Origin: Pseudomonadota bacterium
GTDB lineage: Bacteria; Pseudomonadota; Gammaproteobacteria; Burkholderiales; Burkholderiaceae_D
NCBI GenBank assembly: GCA_018241865.1
Contig: JAFECY010000247.1
Location: 1-6,740, forward strand
Length of the DNA stretch: 6,740 nucleotides
Reading direction: 5' to 3'
Each line of letters begins with the position of its first letter. The stretch's first letter is position 1. A model generated the notes under the pieces. That model worked only from the letters and a program-made list of their open reading frames with translations, ran no database searches and had not been told where the DNA came from. Shown here in pieces: positions 6,010 through 6,740 of the stretch. Made by a program: the position numbers and the translations under genes.

Positions 6010-6740
6010 TCAGTCGTGAGCAGCCGCAACAGCAAAAAAAGCCATCGCCTCAGCGGCTTCGCGCGTACGCCGAAAGGATGGCAGACTTTGCCAAATGCGA
6101 CGCCCGTATGGCTTGGAAATCAGACGCGGGTCGCAAATCATCAGTACGCCGCGGTCGGATTCATCGCGGATCAGGCGACCGGCACCCTGCTTCAGATTGA
6201 TGATCGCCTCCGGCAATTGGTGATGCATGAAGCCGTTCAAACCCTTACGTTCCAGCGCTTCGATGCGCGCTGCCAGTACCGGATCGTCCGGCGGCGCGAA
6301 CGGCAGCTTATCGATGATGACCAACGACAATGCCTCGCCACGCACATCGACGCCTTCCCAAAAACTCTGACTGCCAATCAATACGCCATTGCCGGCAGCG
6401 CGAAAACGATCGAGTAATTCGGTACGTCCAGCCTCGCCCTGCACGAACAACGGAAACGGCAACTTGCGCTGCTCGAACTCGGCGCGCAAACGTTCGGCAG
6501 CGCGGTTGACTGCTCGCAACGTGGTGCACAGGAAAAAAGTGCGTCCGCCAGCCGCCTCGATCACCGGCAGTGCGGCATCGAGCACGGCATCGGTGTAATC
6601 CGGCGTATTCGGCTGCGGCAAATTCTGCGGCACGTACAACAAGCCTTGCGTGCCGTAATCGAATGGGCTGGGCCAACTGCGCGCCGGCTCATTCTGCAAA
6701 CCCATCTGCGAAGCGTAATGATGGAAATCGTTTTTGACGG
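6010..6740 (-). CDS. dinG: ATP-dependent DNA helicase, DinG/YoaA type, C-terminal part (cut by window edge)
   Basis: The visible 242 residues are the C-terminal third of an XPD-like superfamily 2 helicase. The reading frame stays open to the right edge (first residues VKNDFHHYASQ), so the start lies outside. Visible motifs are 'SPFDYGTQGLLYVP' (24-37), typical of the family after the Arch/helicase-domain boundary, 'GRTFFLCTTL' (64-73, start of helicase domain 2), 'SFWEGVDVRG' (125-134, motif V) and 'QGAGRLIR' (184-191, motif VI with the arginine finger). DinG unwinds 5'-3', resolving R-loops and D-loops, while YoaA works with DNA polymerase III chi; the fragment cannot tell them apart. The Walker A motif and the Fe-S cysteines fall outside the window. 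It ends with TGA, 70 bases before surE, with no clear terminator, so read-through into surE is possible. Confidence 0.88.
   Translation of the reverse strand, partial: VKNDFHHYASQMGLQNEPARSWPSPFDYGTQGLLYVPQNLPQPNTPDYTDAVLDAALPVIEAAGGRTFFLCTTLRAVNRAAERLRAEFEQRKLPFPLFVQGEAGRTELLDRFRAAGNGVLIGSQSFWEGVDVRGEALSLVIIDKLPFAPPDDPVLAARIEALERKGLNGFMHHQLPEAIINLKQGAGRLIRDESDRGVLMICDPRLISKPYGRRIWQSLPSFRRTREAAEAMAFFAVAAAHD

Noticed and set aside
5920..6417. Plus-strand open frame of 165 codons opposite the end of dinG
   Set aside because: It lies opposite conserved helicase motifs V and VI, has no recognisable domain and no convincing ribosome site.
1..6740. Mobile elements, CRISPR arrays, tRNA or rRNA genes, defence islands
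   Set aside because: Nearly the whole window is covered by conserved housekeeping and stress genes. No terminal inverted repeats, spaced repeats, integrase fragments or RNA gene signatures were seen by eye.

Overview
The window looks like ordinary chromosome of a betaproteobacterium, most likely Burkholderiales and possibly Oxalobacteraceae-like. This rests on the family content, the gene order surE-pcm-nlpD-rpoS followed by an exonuclease, rlmD and ndk, and a GC content that looks moderately high by eye. The taxonomic call is inference from remembered gene neighbourhoods and was not searched. All eight genes lie on the minus strand, so transcription runs from the right edge to the left. I see no mobile element, tRNA, rRNA, CRISPR array or sign of recent transfer.

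Right part (6740 to 5202): the C-terminal third of a DinG/YoaA-type helicase, cut by the window edge, is followed after 70 bases by surE. Centre (5205 to 1609): surE, pcm, nlpD, rpoS and a DEDDy 3'-5' exonuclease gene are packed as one probable operon. The junctions are an ATGA overlap (surE/pcm), a 7-base gap (pcm/nlpD), no gap at all (nlpD stop directly followed by the rpoS start), and another ATGA overlap (rpoS/exonuclease). Left part (1608 to 1): a short gap with an intrinsic-terminator-like hairpin, rlmD, a 125-base intergenic stretch with a palindrome and a probable promoter, and the first 19 codons of ndk, cut by the left edge.

The central cluster joins survival and damage-response functions. 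SurE is a nucleotide phosphatase, Pcm repairs isoaspartyl damage in proteins, NlpD is an envelope lipoprotein that controls cell-wall amidase activity, and RpoS is the stationary-phase and general stress sigma factor. The exonuclease is translationally linked to rpoS. RlmD modifies 23S rRNA and Ndk balances nucleoside triphosphates.

I found no undescribed multi-gene system. The points worth a second look are in the fine structure: a hairpin that hides the exonuclease ribosome binding site inside the end of rpoS, a terminator-like hairpin almost touching the rlmD start codon, an rpoS start with no Shine-Dalgarno sequence abutting the nlpD stop, and a perfect 14-bp palindrome upstream of the ndk promoter.
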